From contig OX596001.1 in assembly GCA_951394045.1 (NCBI GenBank), positions 372,001-436,000 of the forward strand: a DNA stretch of 64,000 nucleotides, given 5' to 3'. The position numbers and the translations under genes are program-made. Source of the stretch: Nitzschia sp. DOCU1 (lineage: Eukaryota; Bacillariophyta; Bacillariophyceae; Bacillariales; Bacillariaceae). Positions 20,168 to 30,076 of the stretch are shown here, one piece after another (position 1 is the stretch's first letter; each line of letters starts with the position of its first letter). Below the pieces are notes generated by a model. That model did no database searches and was not told where the DNA came from. It saw nothing but the letters and a program-made list of their open reading frames with translations.

Positions 20168-20476
20168 TCACTGACTCATTGACATTGACATTGACATTGA
20201 CATCGACATCGACATCGACATCGACATCGACGTTGACATTAACACAGCTGAGATTTCTCCTCCTCCTTGTTCATCGTCCTCTTGAAGCCCACGTTCTGCT
20301 TGCCGGTTGGAGATGATTCGGTTCATTGTTTGTTGATCGACTTCTTCCGCCAAATGAAAATACTTGTCCTGAACTTGGGAATGCTGCTTTCGTAGACGAC
20401 GAAGATTTCCAGCGGCGTCAGCAGTAGACGCAAGAAGACTGCAAAGGGCCAGGAGGAGCAGGGCAGAGACTCTCAT
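20168..20476 (-). CDS. small secreted protein with Ser-Met repeat tail
   Basis: A 102-residue product from ATG 20476. A clear signal peptide (MRVSALLLLALCSLLASTADA) is followed by a charged helical segment, an acidic QEDDEQGGG stretch, and a tail of alternating Ser-Met that ends the protein. The tail is written by a hexanucleotide repeat (GACATC/GACATT on the + strand, 20173-20245). Secreted proteins with SMSMSM tails are recalled from other diatoms; the role is unknown. Unusually, the sequence upstream of this start is shared with that of the PLAC8 gene one kilobase away. Confidence 0.75.
   Translation of the reverse strand: MRVSALLLLALCSLLASTADAAGNLRRLRKQHSQVQDKYFHLAEEVDQQTMNRIISNRQAERGLQEDDEQGGGEISAVLMSTSMSMSMSMSMSMSMSMSMSQ
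20173..20245. repeat. hexanucleotide microsatellite in coding sequence
   Basis: About 12 tandem GACATT/GACATC/GACGTT units in the 3' end of the small secreted-protein gene, coding for the Ser-Met tail on the minus strand. Being a multiple of three, length changes keep the frame. Confidence 0.85.
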
Positions 20477-21180
20477 GTTGATAGTTTGTATTGGTTTGCG
20501 ATGATGATAATTGATGATGAGCGTTGTTGTCCTCGGCAGTGAGAAATGAGTGGCAGATAGCTGACAATCAAGAAGACGAAGTCGAAATTATGATACCAAG
20601 TGGGATAACGCCGATGCCGTCGTGCTGCGAGTCGTGGACTACTAGTCGCATCGCTGGTGCCGGTGAGCACGGCGGTCTTGTTGGAGGTACTACTAGCTAG
20701 TAGTGGTCGCATCCGTCAACGGGATGCAGTGTAGCTGGTAGTAGTACTAGTATTATTGTTCGCTGCCGGTAGTAGTCGTATTAATACGAGTAGCTAGTCT
20801 GCACGATATTGGTCTCCTTTCTTTTTTCGTCTGTTCTTCTTCAAGAAGCGAAGAAGTGGTGCTGGGAAAATAGTATATACTACTAGTACTTCTTCTAACT
20901 GGTCTAGTATCTTCTTTCTCCCGTCCTCTGTGCAGAAGCAGCACCCGAAACGAAGCGGCCAAAAATAAAAGTATTGCTATTGGGGTGTCCATAGATTCTA
21001 TTCCTTATAATGTATATTTCCGTCCTACAAGCAACAATTGCCGCACACCCCCAAGAATTCACCCGTCCTCATGATTCACCAAGAACTTGCTGGCGTTACA
21101 TTCCAGTCACCGTCGTCGTTTCATCTGGAAAACAACCCCTAGATTCCTCGATCATCTCGTCGGTGCTTCTTCTTTTCTTA
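20477..21180. promoter_or_regulatory. upstream region carrying repeat copy A
   Basis: About 20556-20690 matches 21556-21700 closely (shared blocks GCTGACAATCAAGAAGA, GAAGTCGAAATTATGA, AACGCCGATGC, TAGTCGCATCG and TTGGAGGTAC). Each copy lies just upstream of the start codon of a minus-strand gene. The rest is CTA/TAG-rich spacer with no gene seen. Confidence 0.6.
20556..20690 (-). repeat. duplicated upstream element, copy 1
   Basis: Begins about 80 bp upstream of the ATG of the Ser-Met tail gene and has the same orientation as copy 2, which begins about 30 bp upstream of the PLAC8 gene. Copies differ by scattered substitutions and small indels. Confidence 0.75.
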
Positions 21181-21528
21181 TTAACGTTCCATTTTTTGAC
21201 CACCTGGCTGCTGCGCGGCCTTGTAGAGGCGACTTTCGTTCAGAACGGTGCAGGAATAACAGCAGCAACTATTAAAGAAGCTCTTGGTACACGAAGTGCA
21301 CATGTCTGAATCGATTCCTCGGGCTTCGGCGACCTTCTGTCCCAAGGCACCTAAGGCGCAGCACCCGCATCCGAAAGGAAAGGTGGCAAGGCAATAGAGG
21401 ACACCGTTGTTGTCACCAATGTTATCCGCGGCTTCCATGAATGCGATGCAGGGGCAGAAAGACACGAAGAGGCAGCCACCACAATCGTTGAAGCAAGAGC
21501 AAGGTCCTTGTTCCCAATCCTTCGGCAT
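21181..21528 (-). CDS. PLAC8-family cysteine-rich protein
   Basis: A 115-residue, single-exon product from ATG 21528. The whole length fits the PLAC8 (Cys-rich, formerly DUF614) family: an N-terminal CxCFxDCGGCLFVSFCPC block, a hydrophobic FPFGCGCCALGALGQ segment and a C-terminal CTSCTKSFFNSCCCYSC block. Family members are small membrane-associated proteins implicated in cell-size control and metal or Ca2+ handling in plants and in other roles in animals. Specific function here is unknown. The region immediately upstream duplicates the upstream region of the neighbouring secreted-protein gene. Confidence 0.85.
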   Translation of the reverse strand: MPKDWEQGPCSCFNDCGGCLFVSFCPCIAFMEAADNIGDNNGVLYCLATFPFGCGCCALGALGQKVAEARGIDSDMCTSCTKSFFNSCCCYSCTVLNESRLYKAAQQPGGQKMER

Positions 21529-21555
21529 CTTGGTATAGAAGAGATGATTAAACGA

Positions 21556-21700
21556 GGAAAGCTGACAATCAAGAAGAGGAAGTCGAAATTATGAGGATCA
21601 GACCTGGGCAAACGCCGATGCGGCGGTGCTAAATATGAGTCTTGGAGTAGTCGCATCGCCGTTGCCGGAGGTGCGCGGCGGTCTTGCTTGTTGGAGGTAC
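21556..21700 (-). repeat. duplicated upstream element, copy 2
   Basis: Matches 20556-20690 in the same orientation and lies just upstream of the PLAC8 start. It overlaps the first unit of the 141-bp tandem repeat. Confidence 0.75.
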
Positions 21701-21918
21701 TAGTCGCATCCTTTGACTGTTTTGTATCATACTAGCTGGGTGTGACGTATCCGACAGAAATGGCAAGAGCGAAACATGAGTCTTGGAGTAGTCGCATCGC
21801 CGGTGCCGGAGGAGCGCGGCGGTGTTGCTTGTTGGAGGTAGTCGCATCCTTTGACTCTATTTTGTATCATACTATCATAGGTGTGACGTATCCGACAGAA
21901 ATGGCAAGAGCGAAACAG
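21635..21918. repeat. two tandem copies of a ~141-bp unit
   Basis: The unit starting ATGAGTCTTGGAGTAGTCGC occurs at 21635 and 21776 and ends with GGCAAGAGCGAAACA in both. Each unit contains a TGACGT core (near 21742 and 21884), which resembles the CO2/cAMP-responsive elements described in diatoms. The TGACGT link to regulation is inference. Confidence 0.85.
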
Positions 21919-22822
21919 CGCTCACGCAGGATGGTTCTACTTCGCTCGGAGTGCATGCCGCAGTCATGCACTCTTGCCTGCTGCTTTTTAACAGAGGGCT
22001 ATGTAATAGGGTACGTACCACGAAGCGCTCGTATGGATCATCCATGGCCCAAATACCGGTAGTAGTCGAATTGTATCAACATCTTGCCACGCTGTCTGCT
22101 GCTGTACGACCTTCCCGTAGCATTTACCTGGATATTTAGTAACATTCACTCGTAGACACACGCACCCCAGAAATAGAAGAGGAGAAGGGGGTATCATCAC
22201 ATCCTCCTCGTCTGCCGCCTGGTCCAGTGCTGGACGACTAGCGTGACAGGAGCTGCCTTTTCCCTAGCTTTACGACTGCTGCAGTCCTGCTTCTTCTTGT
22301 TGCTGTTGCGAAGCTGTTCTGGAGCACAGATGGTGGGAATGACATAAACTGTAACACCATGTCAAGGAGCAACGAAGCGCCACTACTACCGGTAGAAACT
22401 CAACCAGAGACTGTTGTCGGGCCGCCTTGAGGACGGTCCGCAATAAAAAGTTCCGAGGGATCACCTGTTCCATGTTTTCGCGTCTTTTCATTCGTCAACT
22501 ACCGGTGGAGGGCACAAGCACTTTGCACACATACAAGAAATCCGCGACAAGTACGAATGCCGATCGTCGAATGCTTTCGCGAATGGGAGAACCGCGAATT
22601 CCTCGGAGATACGTTGGCGGCAATTTACGTCACCCTCTAACCACCGTCGGTCAACAGCAGTGTCAACAAGCCGTCGATTGGCATTAACCAAACACAAATC
22701 GATGAGAAGTCCTTTCGCAATCAAGTGGGAACAATAGCACTTTTATCATCAATCGTATCTGAGAACCAGAGCCTTTTTGTTGCATTCAATCGTTACCGAA
22801 AGCAGAAGAGTATTCTCATAAA

Positions 22823-23978
22823 ATGTTCCTCTCCAGACTCTCTTTGATTTCTGAAACGATTGCTTTCATCATGATTTTACAAACTTCCTTTTTCAATGAC
22901 AATGCAGTGGAAGCCTTCGCCCCATTTCATTCTAACCATCGCAACAACTATGCAGAGCCAACCTCTCCATCGACGCCCCGGTCCTCTTCAACACTACGCA
23001 TGGGCAGTCGCATGCTGGACGACCTCAAGTCCAAGCTCTTTTGGAAGATGAAGCCTGAAAAGAGTGCCGACATCTACATGAACCCAGGTGAGGAGTGCAG
23101 AAGTTCTTTCGCGCCACAAAAAGGACCCAAGAAGACATGGATCTCACCGACGTTTCACTGCTATTTTGTTTAGCTACCATAAAGATTGCCCAAGTCACTG
23201 TTTCATGGGAGCCTGACGCAGCCCGCACCATTCTCGCACTGGCCCAGCAACGAAGAGAAGAAAACGATGACGGGCGACCATTTATCGTAGGTGTAGTGGG
23301 AATCCCTGGATCGGGTACGTCTTAACGTAACTGTCACTACGTGGTACCATCAATCTGCAAACAAAGTCACTAACGAGTTACCTATCGATTCTACATCTTT
23401 CAGGAAAATCTACCAGTTGCGAAATTTTGGCCGATCTCTTACCAAATGCCATGGTCATGCCCATGGACGGGTACCACTACCCTCTGAAACAACTTCGCCA
23501 AATGGATAATCCCGACGACAAGGTTTATCGACGAGGGGCACCAGACACTTTTGACCCTTACAAACTGAAATCAGACTTGACCCGAATCCTCTTTGGCGAT
23601 GAGACCACCATCAGCATCCCGGGCTTTGACCACGCAAGAGGCGACCCCCAGCCAGACCAGCACACGTTTATCCGAGGAGAGCACAACATTGTCATTTGCG
23701 AGGGGATCTATCTGCTCCATGATTCGGATGGCTGGGACGACGTGAAGAAATTCATGGATTATAACATTTATATCCAGGCCGGAATCGACACTTGTGTCAA
23801 TCGACTCAAGGAGCGCAATAAGTGCATTCCTGGATACACCGAAGAAGAAATCGAAATCCGATGTGAAATCGTCGATCGACGGAACGCTGAAATGGCCCAA
23901 TATTCTCAGAAGCACGCAGATTTAGTAGTCAAGTCCGGAGCCATCGGGACCGAAGAACTATGCGAAGTGAAAGGCTAA
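22823..23978 (+). CDS. plastid-targeted P-loop kinase (PRK/uridine-kinase-like)
   Basis: Three exons: 22823-23087, 23174-23314 and 23404-23978, giving 326 residues; introns of 86 and 89 bp with GT-AG ends. The N-terminus is a signal peptide followed by EAFAP, an ASAFAP-type plastid import motif. The Walker A motif GIPGSGKST is at residues 131-139 and is interrupted by the second intron within the codon for Gly136. Further kinase features: MPMDGYHYP, YRRGAPDTFDP, IPGFDHARGDP and VICEGIYLLH (Walker B-like), then an R-rich lid (CNRLKERN-like). This layout fits the phosphoribulokinase/uridine kinase/pantothenate kinase superfamily, in particular the Yfh7/FrcK-like branch. The substrate is not clear. 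The intron junctions restore the frame exactly. Confidence 0.88.
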
Positions 23979-24347
23979 GGTCTGCAATCCTCATTTCCGC
24001 AATTCTGATGCATTACCGAGCCACCTATTCACGTTCTTTTGACAAATGCAATAGACGTCGTGGTATTCCTCTATAGTTAAATACTACAGCTTCTAACATC
24101 ACTCTCATCGCTAGACTAGAGTCACTATTTGTTGATCAATTGATCAACCTCTATAGTGCTAGCTAGTAGAGATCATTGCCACGACGGTGGTTGATAGGCC
24201 AATGCCATGGCAAAGAAATGCAGCCGTCATCCAGTTCGCTCTGCCTTTGGTCCCGCTTCTTTGTTCAGTCTTGGGTCCTAAAGTCGACTGCTTTGACTAA
24301 TTAGGAGTCTCATTCTTGCAGGAATAACAAATATATCTTGACAAAAA
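23979..24347. other. convergent spacer with direct-repeat copy
   Basis: Lies between the ends of the kinase and the fungalysin gene. It contains one copy of a repeat (24213-24318) whose second copy is at 27237-27386. No gene seen. Confidence 0.5.
24213..24318. repeat. direct repeat flanking the fungalysin gene, copy 1
   Basis: Starts AAGAAATGCAGCCGTCATC and ends AGTCTCATTCTTG. Matches 27237-27386 apart from substitutions and an insertion of about 44 bp in the other copy. Confidence 0.85.
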
Positions 24348-26648
24348 CTACACGACAACACCGACGAAAGTATCAAAGATGGTAGCATTTTCATAGCCAT
24401 ACGCACCACCTGATGCCAAAGTGACTCCGTCCAAAGAGATGGAGTACGATCCATTCCCTTCGCTGCAGCAAATACCATCCCCATACGAGTCCTTGATAGT
24501 AAAGGTGAACGTTTCATCGTTGGGGAGACACAAGTCCAATGTCATGGTGTAAATGACGCCATTCTGGTAGCGATTGCCCTTGCTCAGAAACCAGTTGAAG
24601 CCCGTCGAGTCGACCAAAGTGAACGACGTCTCGGTTGCCCATTTATCGGTGGTCATTTGGAATTGAAAACGGTTGGCACATGTACTACACTCCGAAGGAA
24701 GATCAAAGGCCTCCTTGACATTAATGGTGCTCGTACTGCTGGTTCCTGTGGAAGAGGAGGCGCTGAAGCCCAACCCGCGACGGGCAAAGGCCTGCCAAAT
24801 GACGCACTTATAGTTGGTCCCACGTGTTGAATCCATGTTGGCGGCCACGGTTAGAATGGCATTGCGAGATTGAATGAAGTTGGGTTTACAAACTTGGACC
24901 TTCAGCGCGTCAACCACAATTTGAAAGGCAATATTATTACCTCCCACTGTGGTAGCTGTCTTGTTGGTGTTGAACCTGAGTCTACCATTGTCCTCCTCAT
25001 AGTCCATAATGCCAAGGGTCATATCCCACAAGGTACTGGCCCACTGAAAGCCAATGCCATGAGGTACACTCAACGATATACCAGAATTGCTGTTGAGTTG
25101 ACCGTACGTCACTTCGTTGATGGCCATGTTGCGAGAGTAGGGGCGATTTCGGATACCATTCACATTGTTGTACACATACGCGCCCATTACTTTGTTAACT
25201 TCATCGGGCTTGGCAGTGACAAACAAGGCACAGTAGTCGGACCATCCTTCTCCAGCTTGTTCCGAATTTTGGAGACAGGCTGTGTTAGTGCGCCCGCCAG
25301 TGAGACGATTCGAGAGACCATGACAATACTCGTGGGCAATCACACCTAGTGGCAGTACAAGCAGAAGAAGTTGTTAAGAAGTGGTGGTAAGCAAGCCACA
25401 AAAAACACTAGTCTTCATACCCATCTTTCACTTACCCGTATCGAAACTGGAGTCCAGGTTGCCAGTCCACATCCCCATTTGCATGCGAGGGCTGGTCCCA
25501 TCGGGCGGCGTGGCCATGTTGGCGTTGTTTGCAGTCCCACCGTCTTGGGCTTCCGCTTTCAATCGATCGTTCCCCGACCCACCCCTGTTGAAATTGTTAA
25601 GTTGAAAGTTTCCCGCCTTCTCATCAAAACCATACACATACAAAATATCGTGCATCATGTTGGTCCAATAGAATAGATTTACTATGGCCGCGTTTTTCCA
25701 GCTGGACGATGGTGAGCCTGTAGGATTCGAAAGATTCACCGGATAGTTGAAGGTGTAACTTCCACTTGTTGCTGAGGCAGGATTGGCCGCATTCTTTTTT
25801 GCGATGTCCTCCCCGGCATGGACGTTGTTACCAATGGTCTTCTTGGTGCCGTCCAGCCACGAGTCGGGAACCGTAGTGGGGACATTGAGATCCACGGATT
25901 TGACATTGAAGGAGTTGGCTTTGCTGAAGTCGTAGTCGGTACATGTCTTGCACGGGGCTTCGCGATTGGCAAAGACTGTCAAGGAAGCCCCCGTGACCCA
26001 GTTCTCCAACATAATCACCACGCCCGAGACTGCATCCACAATGAGCAATCCCCAATTTTCATCATTAGGATGGACGGCGACCATCCACACCAAACGAATC
26101 GAACAATCAGTGCCTTCTTGGATGTAAAAGTTGAGAAAGACTTCAATGGTAGATTCCATCGAAAGGGCGTTGAGGCCCCGGAAGACCTTTTTCTTGTCGG
26201 ACCCCGTCGCCTGGGTTACCGTTACCAGCGAGCCAATGGTGACACCAAAGTACGTCGCAGCGGCGGCCACGGCTTGTTCTTGGGTCAGGACAGGATTCCT
26301 CGTGTTGACACAGGTATTGAGATTCTTTTCAAAAGTATCTTCCAAACCGCTTACCGAGCCATCGGAATTGACAACTCCCAGCCCTCGGGCATTGTAAACA
26401 TTGATCCCCTGCAGATGCTGTTGCACATGAACGGTACGAAGACCACGGGAGGTTACGCCCTGATCTGTCGTCTTGAGTTCGGACTGCGAGATTCCTTTTT
26501 GACCAAAGGCATTTTTGACGGCAATCTCATCCGCTGTCTCGGGAAGGGGGGCGTTTCCGTTGTTGTTGTTATTGCTATTTGTGGATTTGGCAGCAGTGCT
26601 GCCAGCACTTACCAGCAACAGAAACAGGATCGACGACAACTTAAACAT
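24348..26648 (-). CDS. secreted fungalysin-type metallopeptidase (M36)
   Basis: Two exons: 26648-25436 and 25345-24348, with a 90-bp intron (GTAAGT donor, CACTAG acceptor), giving 736 residues. A signal peptide (MFKLSSILFLLLVSAGSTAA) leads into a propeptide of the fungalysin/thermolysin type. The catalytic region has FYWTNMMHDILYVYGFDE. The zinc site HEYCH is at residues 409-413, with the third ligand Glu437 in GEGWSD; the spacing equals that of the fungal enzyme. The intron falls four codons before the zinc site. The C-terminal ~100 residues carry a separate module with DSYGDGICC, a cysteine motif recurrent in diatom secreted proteins. Expected role: secreted endopeptidase made as a zymogen. 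Direct repeats lie on either side of the gene. Confidence 0.92.
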
Positions 26649-27715
26649 AGTCGTCCTCGTCGAGAGCCTTTGAATAACCTTTGTAAATGTTTTTCCTCAA
26701 ATTATGACAAATCAGACATTATCCAGAAAGCAAACCGGTGGTTTGATTTGCCCCCTCTTGACAAAGGAGTGATGGCATCGCTTGTACTCCGATCACCAAC
26801 ATGGCGAAGGAGTGAGTCGGAATCCAGAGATCGGACAATCGGCGGCTTCCCAGTTCAGGTTTTGGAGGCATCCATTCACCCGCCAATGTTCCATGTTGTG
26901 CGCCATTTTGTGAAGATAGTCTCCACGACTACTACTAGTAGCCACCGGTAGAAGTCTACTCTAGCCAGTAGTAGTAGAAAGAGATCATATGCCCGTGACT
27001 CGACAAGTTTGGACATGCAATAGACTGACTCGAGCACGTTCGGCAATAGTCAATAGAGTCATAAACGCTTTCACCGCCGAGCGTCGTGCCGCGATGTTGA
27101 TTTTCGACTGTTACTACTACTACGTCGACGACGCGACAATGCTATTGATAGTATTAGGTATTATGAATTCTCGTTACTGCTGCTGCTGCTACTCATTACA
27201 ACTACCGGTAGTACTGTGTTTACCGACCTCAAACCAAGAAATGCAGCCGTCATCGAGTTCGCTCTGTCTTTGGTCCAATTTCTTTGTTCAGTCTTTTGGG
27301 TCATTGCTGGGAGGAGGGATGCCATTGCTTGCGCGCATGCACGTCCCAAAGTCGACTGCTTTGACTAATTCGGAGTCTCATTCTTGGGTGGCCGGCGTCC
27401 GATCTTCCTGACAGACGCCGCCGGGCCCGCGGCGCTATTCTACTAGAGAGTAGCAAGGGCAGGAATTCCCTCCACTAAAAAGAAGTTGTATGCAATGAGA
27501 AGTTCGGCGAGTCGTGCCATTTTTCTGCACCTATCCGCGATCCCATCAAACCCATCAAAGATCAAATGAAGCGGCGCCCACATCGATGCCTAGTCGGAGT
27601 GAAACTCCAAGATATTTGACAAAGAACCTGGGTGGGTGGTATTCCGCCCATAACATCTTTCAAGAACGGTTTAAAGTTGATAAAGATATCCTACAGAAAG
27701 TCAACTTCGGCCGCC
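26649..27715. promoter_or_regulatory. divergent intergenic region
   Basis: Lies between divergent starts of the fungalysin gene and the gene at 27716, so both promoters should be here. It contains CTA/TAG tracts near 26928-26978, a perfect ACTACCGGTAGT palindrome at 27201-27212, and the second flanking direct repeat (27237-27386). No convincing gene; the 140-codon + frame is low complexity. Confidence 0.5.
27237..27386. repeat. direct repeat flanking the fungalysin gene, copy 2
   Basis: Same orientation as 24213-24318. Contains an extra ~44 bp (around GCTGGGAGGAGGGATGCC) before the shared CCCAAAGTCGACTGCTTTGA-type block. Confidence 0.85.
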
Positions 27716-28939
27716 ATGCCGTTTAGGATTCGAGACATTGTTCGACGACGATTGGGCGCCTCTCGAAGCTGGATCAATACTCGATCTAGGTTACCTTCCG
27801 ACCTACAAGAAAACGACGAAGGTGGAGATACAGCCATGTCTACTCTCTTTGAGGATGACGAGGACTTGGACAACGAAATCGAGAGCACCATTTATGAAGT
27901 TGTAGTCGATAATGACTATGCCGTATTGATGGATCCGAATTTAGGAGAAGAGAGCTTGGAGCTAGTATCGGCTGTGACAGAAGATGAAGCTTTGATGAGA
28001 GTAGAAGAAACTGCAGTGAGGGGAGACGAGGATGACGCGCCGCCGCCATTACCGTCCTCGATGAAAATTGAGACCATGAACGACATCGAAAGCACGAAAG
28101 AAAACGAAAAAGTTATCGAGATCGATCAACGGGATACTATCGAGACGAAACGCCTGCGTTTCAGTTCAACCACAAACCGCAATAGGCAGGCCGCCAACAT
28201 AAGAACTCAGACGACAGAAGAACGGCCTTCGATCGGACTCTATGCACATGGTGACGACAACAAATTTACGCGATATGAGTGCTTAATCCGCAAGCAACTG
28301 GAATTCTACGAGCCATCACAGCCATCAAAGGCAATTTTGGAGAGATGTCTCCGGCTGGATGATTATTTCACCGCATTCGTTGGCATTCGTTGCCGACACT
28401 GTGCGCATCACTATCGTTTGGTGAGAGGAATCGACCAGCAGCAGACTGATGGAGAAGATACCGCATGCACCACGTTTGCTGCATATCCCATTCGAACGAC
28501 AGAGCTAGCAAAGACAGCCCATACCCTGGCGATGCAACACCTCGTTCGGTGCAAATATGTCTCGTCGGTAATCCGCCATGAGATTCTTCGGCTAGCGAGG
28601 CAACTGCATGTAAAGGATCATGATGGCACTGGACCTTTGCCGTTTCGAGAAGAGTATTGGTACGAATCTGCCATGTCATGTGGTATCCAATCCACACTCA
28701 AGTGGATTGACTTTCATCCATCCGCCTTTCTCCAATGGAAGGCTGACCTGAAGAATAATCCTGCTCATGATGCGGGGACTGACGAGCAACGACAACGACT
28801 CTCACGTGAATATTACAACTTTCATGTGGGTGATTATCCTCGAGGACTACAACACCTCGCAAAGAAGCGCGAGACGTTCTTTGTGGACCAATACCGTCGT
28901 CGTTGCGGTCAAGTACGTCCTCCACCGGCAGTGTGCTAG
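27716..28939 (+). CDS. GIRCxHC zinc-binding-like protein, copy 1
   Basis: Single-exon gene of 407 residues from ATG 27716; an in-frame GTG at 27632 is not needed. The N-terminal half is acidic and probably disordered. The conserved region starts at RYECLIRKQLEFYE and contains GIRCRHC (Cys at about 225 and 228), then an HLVRC pair (His275, Cys279), then R..IL.LA and FREEYWYESA. The gene at 30749-31573 has the same order: EYQCLIRKHVELFE, GIRCCHC, HLLETC, GKEYWAATA. The C-x2-C ... H-x3/4-C spacing suggests a zinc site, which is inference. Families with this pattern are recalled as common in diatoms and are normally annotated as hypothetical. Function unknown. Confidence 0.75.
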   Translation: MPFRIRDIVRRRLGASRSWINTRSRLPSDLQENDEGGDTAMSTLFEDDEDLDNEIESTIYEVVVDNDYAVLMDPNLGEESLELVSAVTEDEALMRVEETAVRGDEDDAPPPLPSSMKIETMNDIESTKENEKVIEIDQRDTIETKRLRFSSTTNRNRQAANIRTQTTEERPSIGLYAHGDDNKFTRYECLIRKQLEFYEPSQPSKAILERCLRLDDYFTAFVGIRCRHCAHHYRLVRGIDQQQTDGEDTACTTFAAYPIRTTELAKTAHTLAMQHLVRCKYVSSVIRHEILRLARQLHVKDHDGTGPLPFREEYWYESAMSCGIQSTLKWIDFHPSAFLQWKADLKNNPAHDAGTDEQRQRLSREYYNFHVGDYPRGLQHLAKKRETFFVDQYRRRCGQVRPPPAVC

Positions 28940-29114
28940 TTGGAGGCGACGCAGCACTGCCACAATTTTTGTCAAATTTCTTGTTTGTTACAACACCATC
29001 TGTAACCACTAGCTAGCTGTTGTTTTCATAGCTTACAATCCAATACCCGTCGTTCGTTCCGATTGTTGTAGTGCCGCGACGAATGGAAGAGGTGCCCCAA
29101 TGAGGGCTAATGAA
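28940..29114. other. short convergent spacer
   Basis: Separates the 3' ends of the GIRCxHC gene and the long NECAP gene. Nothing else seen. Confidence 0.4.
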
Positions 29115-30076
29115 TTACGCTTGCTGAAAGTCATCCCATTCCTCATCATCCGTGGCTCCCAATGCATCGCCCGTTCCAGCATCATCCAAATCATCGCCAT
29201 CCGCATGCGCCACATCCGAATCCGAACTCGCCACGGACGCATGCTCGTCTTGTAGATTGATATTGCCCATTTGAACTTGAATCGCCTCCTCTTCTTCTTT
29301 TCCTTGGTCTGTTTTGTTGATTGTCCCCACTAGTGTCGTTTCCACCTTGGGTGGCTTTTTGAGTAAAAAGGGACCACCGGGTGATTTTGAGGTTGTGGTT
29401 GTCGTGTTAGTCTTTTTCTTTTTCTTGTCTCCACCTCCTATTGTAATGTGCATCTTTTCTCCTTCCTGAAGTTTTGGAATTTCTGTTACTTTGAGATTCT
29501 TGGCTTGTTGTTCTCGTTGAATACTCTTTTGAAATTGTTGCAAATTACCAATCAAATCCAAGGCGACATCTCGATCTCGAAATCCAAATCCGAGATACGC
29601 CGACTTGCCTTGTGCTTGCACTTGGGTCACAAAATACCTTGACGAATCCATGACACTCTCGACACTTTTGTGAATGGGAATGTCATTGTTTAACTTGCAC
29701 AGAGCAAAGAGTTTGGAGTGCGTTTCGGTTGTAAACAGCAGATACAAATCATTATTGCGTCGTTCCACTTGAAAACCACAGGTTTGTAATGGATTGGCAA
29801 GATCCCATTGTTCGGCTGGATACAGAGAAAGCAAGAATCTGCAAATGAGGAAAGGGCAGACAAAACAGACGGCACGTAGCATGCAACGTGATTGCTTCCA
29901 CTAAAAGACGTATTCATTCATTCGTTCGTACCTCGATGCCCCCCACTACTTCCCAAAGGTGGGAGTCGGTAGAGGAAGCACTCGTCGACATTCATGAGAG
30001 TTTGCCGAAGCAAACTACCGCTGCTGTCATCATTGTCGGTGGGAGGAGGAGGACTGCTGCTGTTTCCGCTGCTCAT
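29115..30076 (-). CDS. NECAP-type endocytic adaptor, long form
   Basis: Two exons: 30076-29932 and 29815-29115, with a 116-bp intron, giving 281 residues. Exon 1 ends in CFLYRLPPLG...GHR and the splice makes HRAEQWD, as expected for a NECAP PHear domain. Exon 2 has LFALCKL, VMDSSRYFVTQV and LGFGFRDRDVALDLIGNLQ, all conserved positions. After the domain come a Lys/Thr-rich linker, a GPFLLKKPPK segment, an acidic tail and WDDF at residues 275-278 near the C-terminus. WxxF is the alpha-adaptin ear-binding motif of animal NECAPs. Expected role: AP-2/clathrin accessory. Exon phases match those of the short copy at 8663-9324 closely, so the two are paralogues. Confidence 0.9.

Larger units (their letters stand above)
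21529..22822. other. repeat-bearing spacer
   Basis: Holds upstream-element copy 2 (21556-21700) and the 141-bp tandem repeat (21635-21918). After 21920 no gene was recognised; short frames near 22427-22724 lack family resemblance. Palindromes of the ACCGGTAG type occur at 22053, 22386 and 22498. Confidence 0.5.

Noticed and set aside
20060..20245. Poly(C) and hexanucleotide runs as a CRISPR-like or telomeric array
   Set aside because: No spacers between units, the hexamer is coding, and the unit is not a telomere repeat.
25818..26951. 377-codon plus frame opposite the fungalysin gene
   Set aside because: Wholly antisense to a well-supported metallopeptidase exon for most of its length; no homology of its own was recognised.
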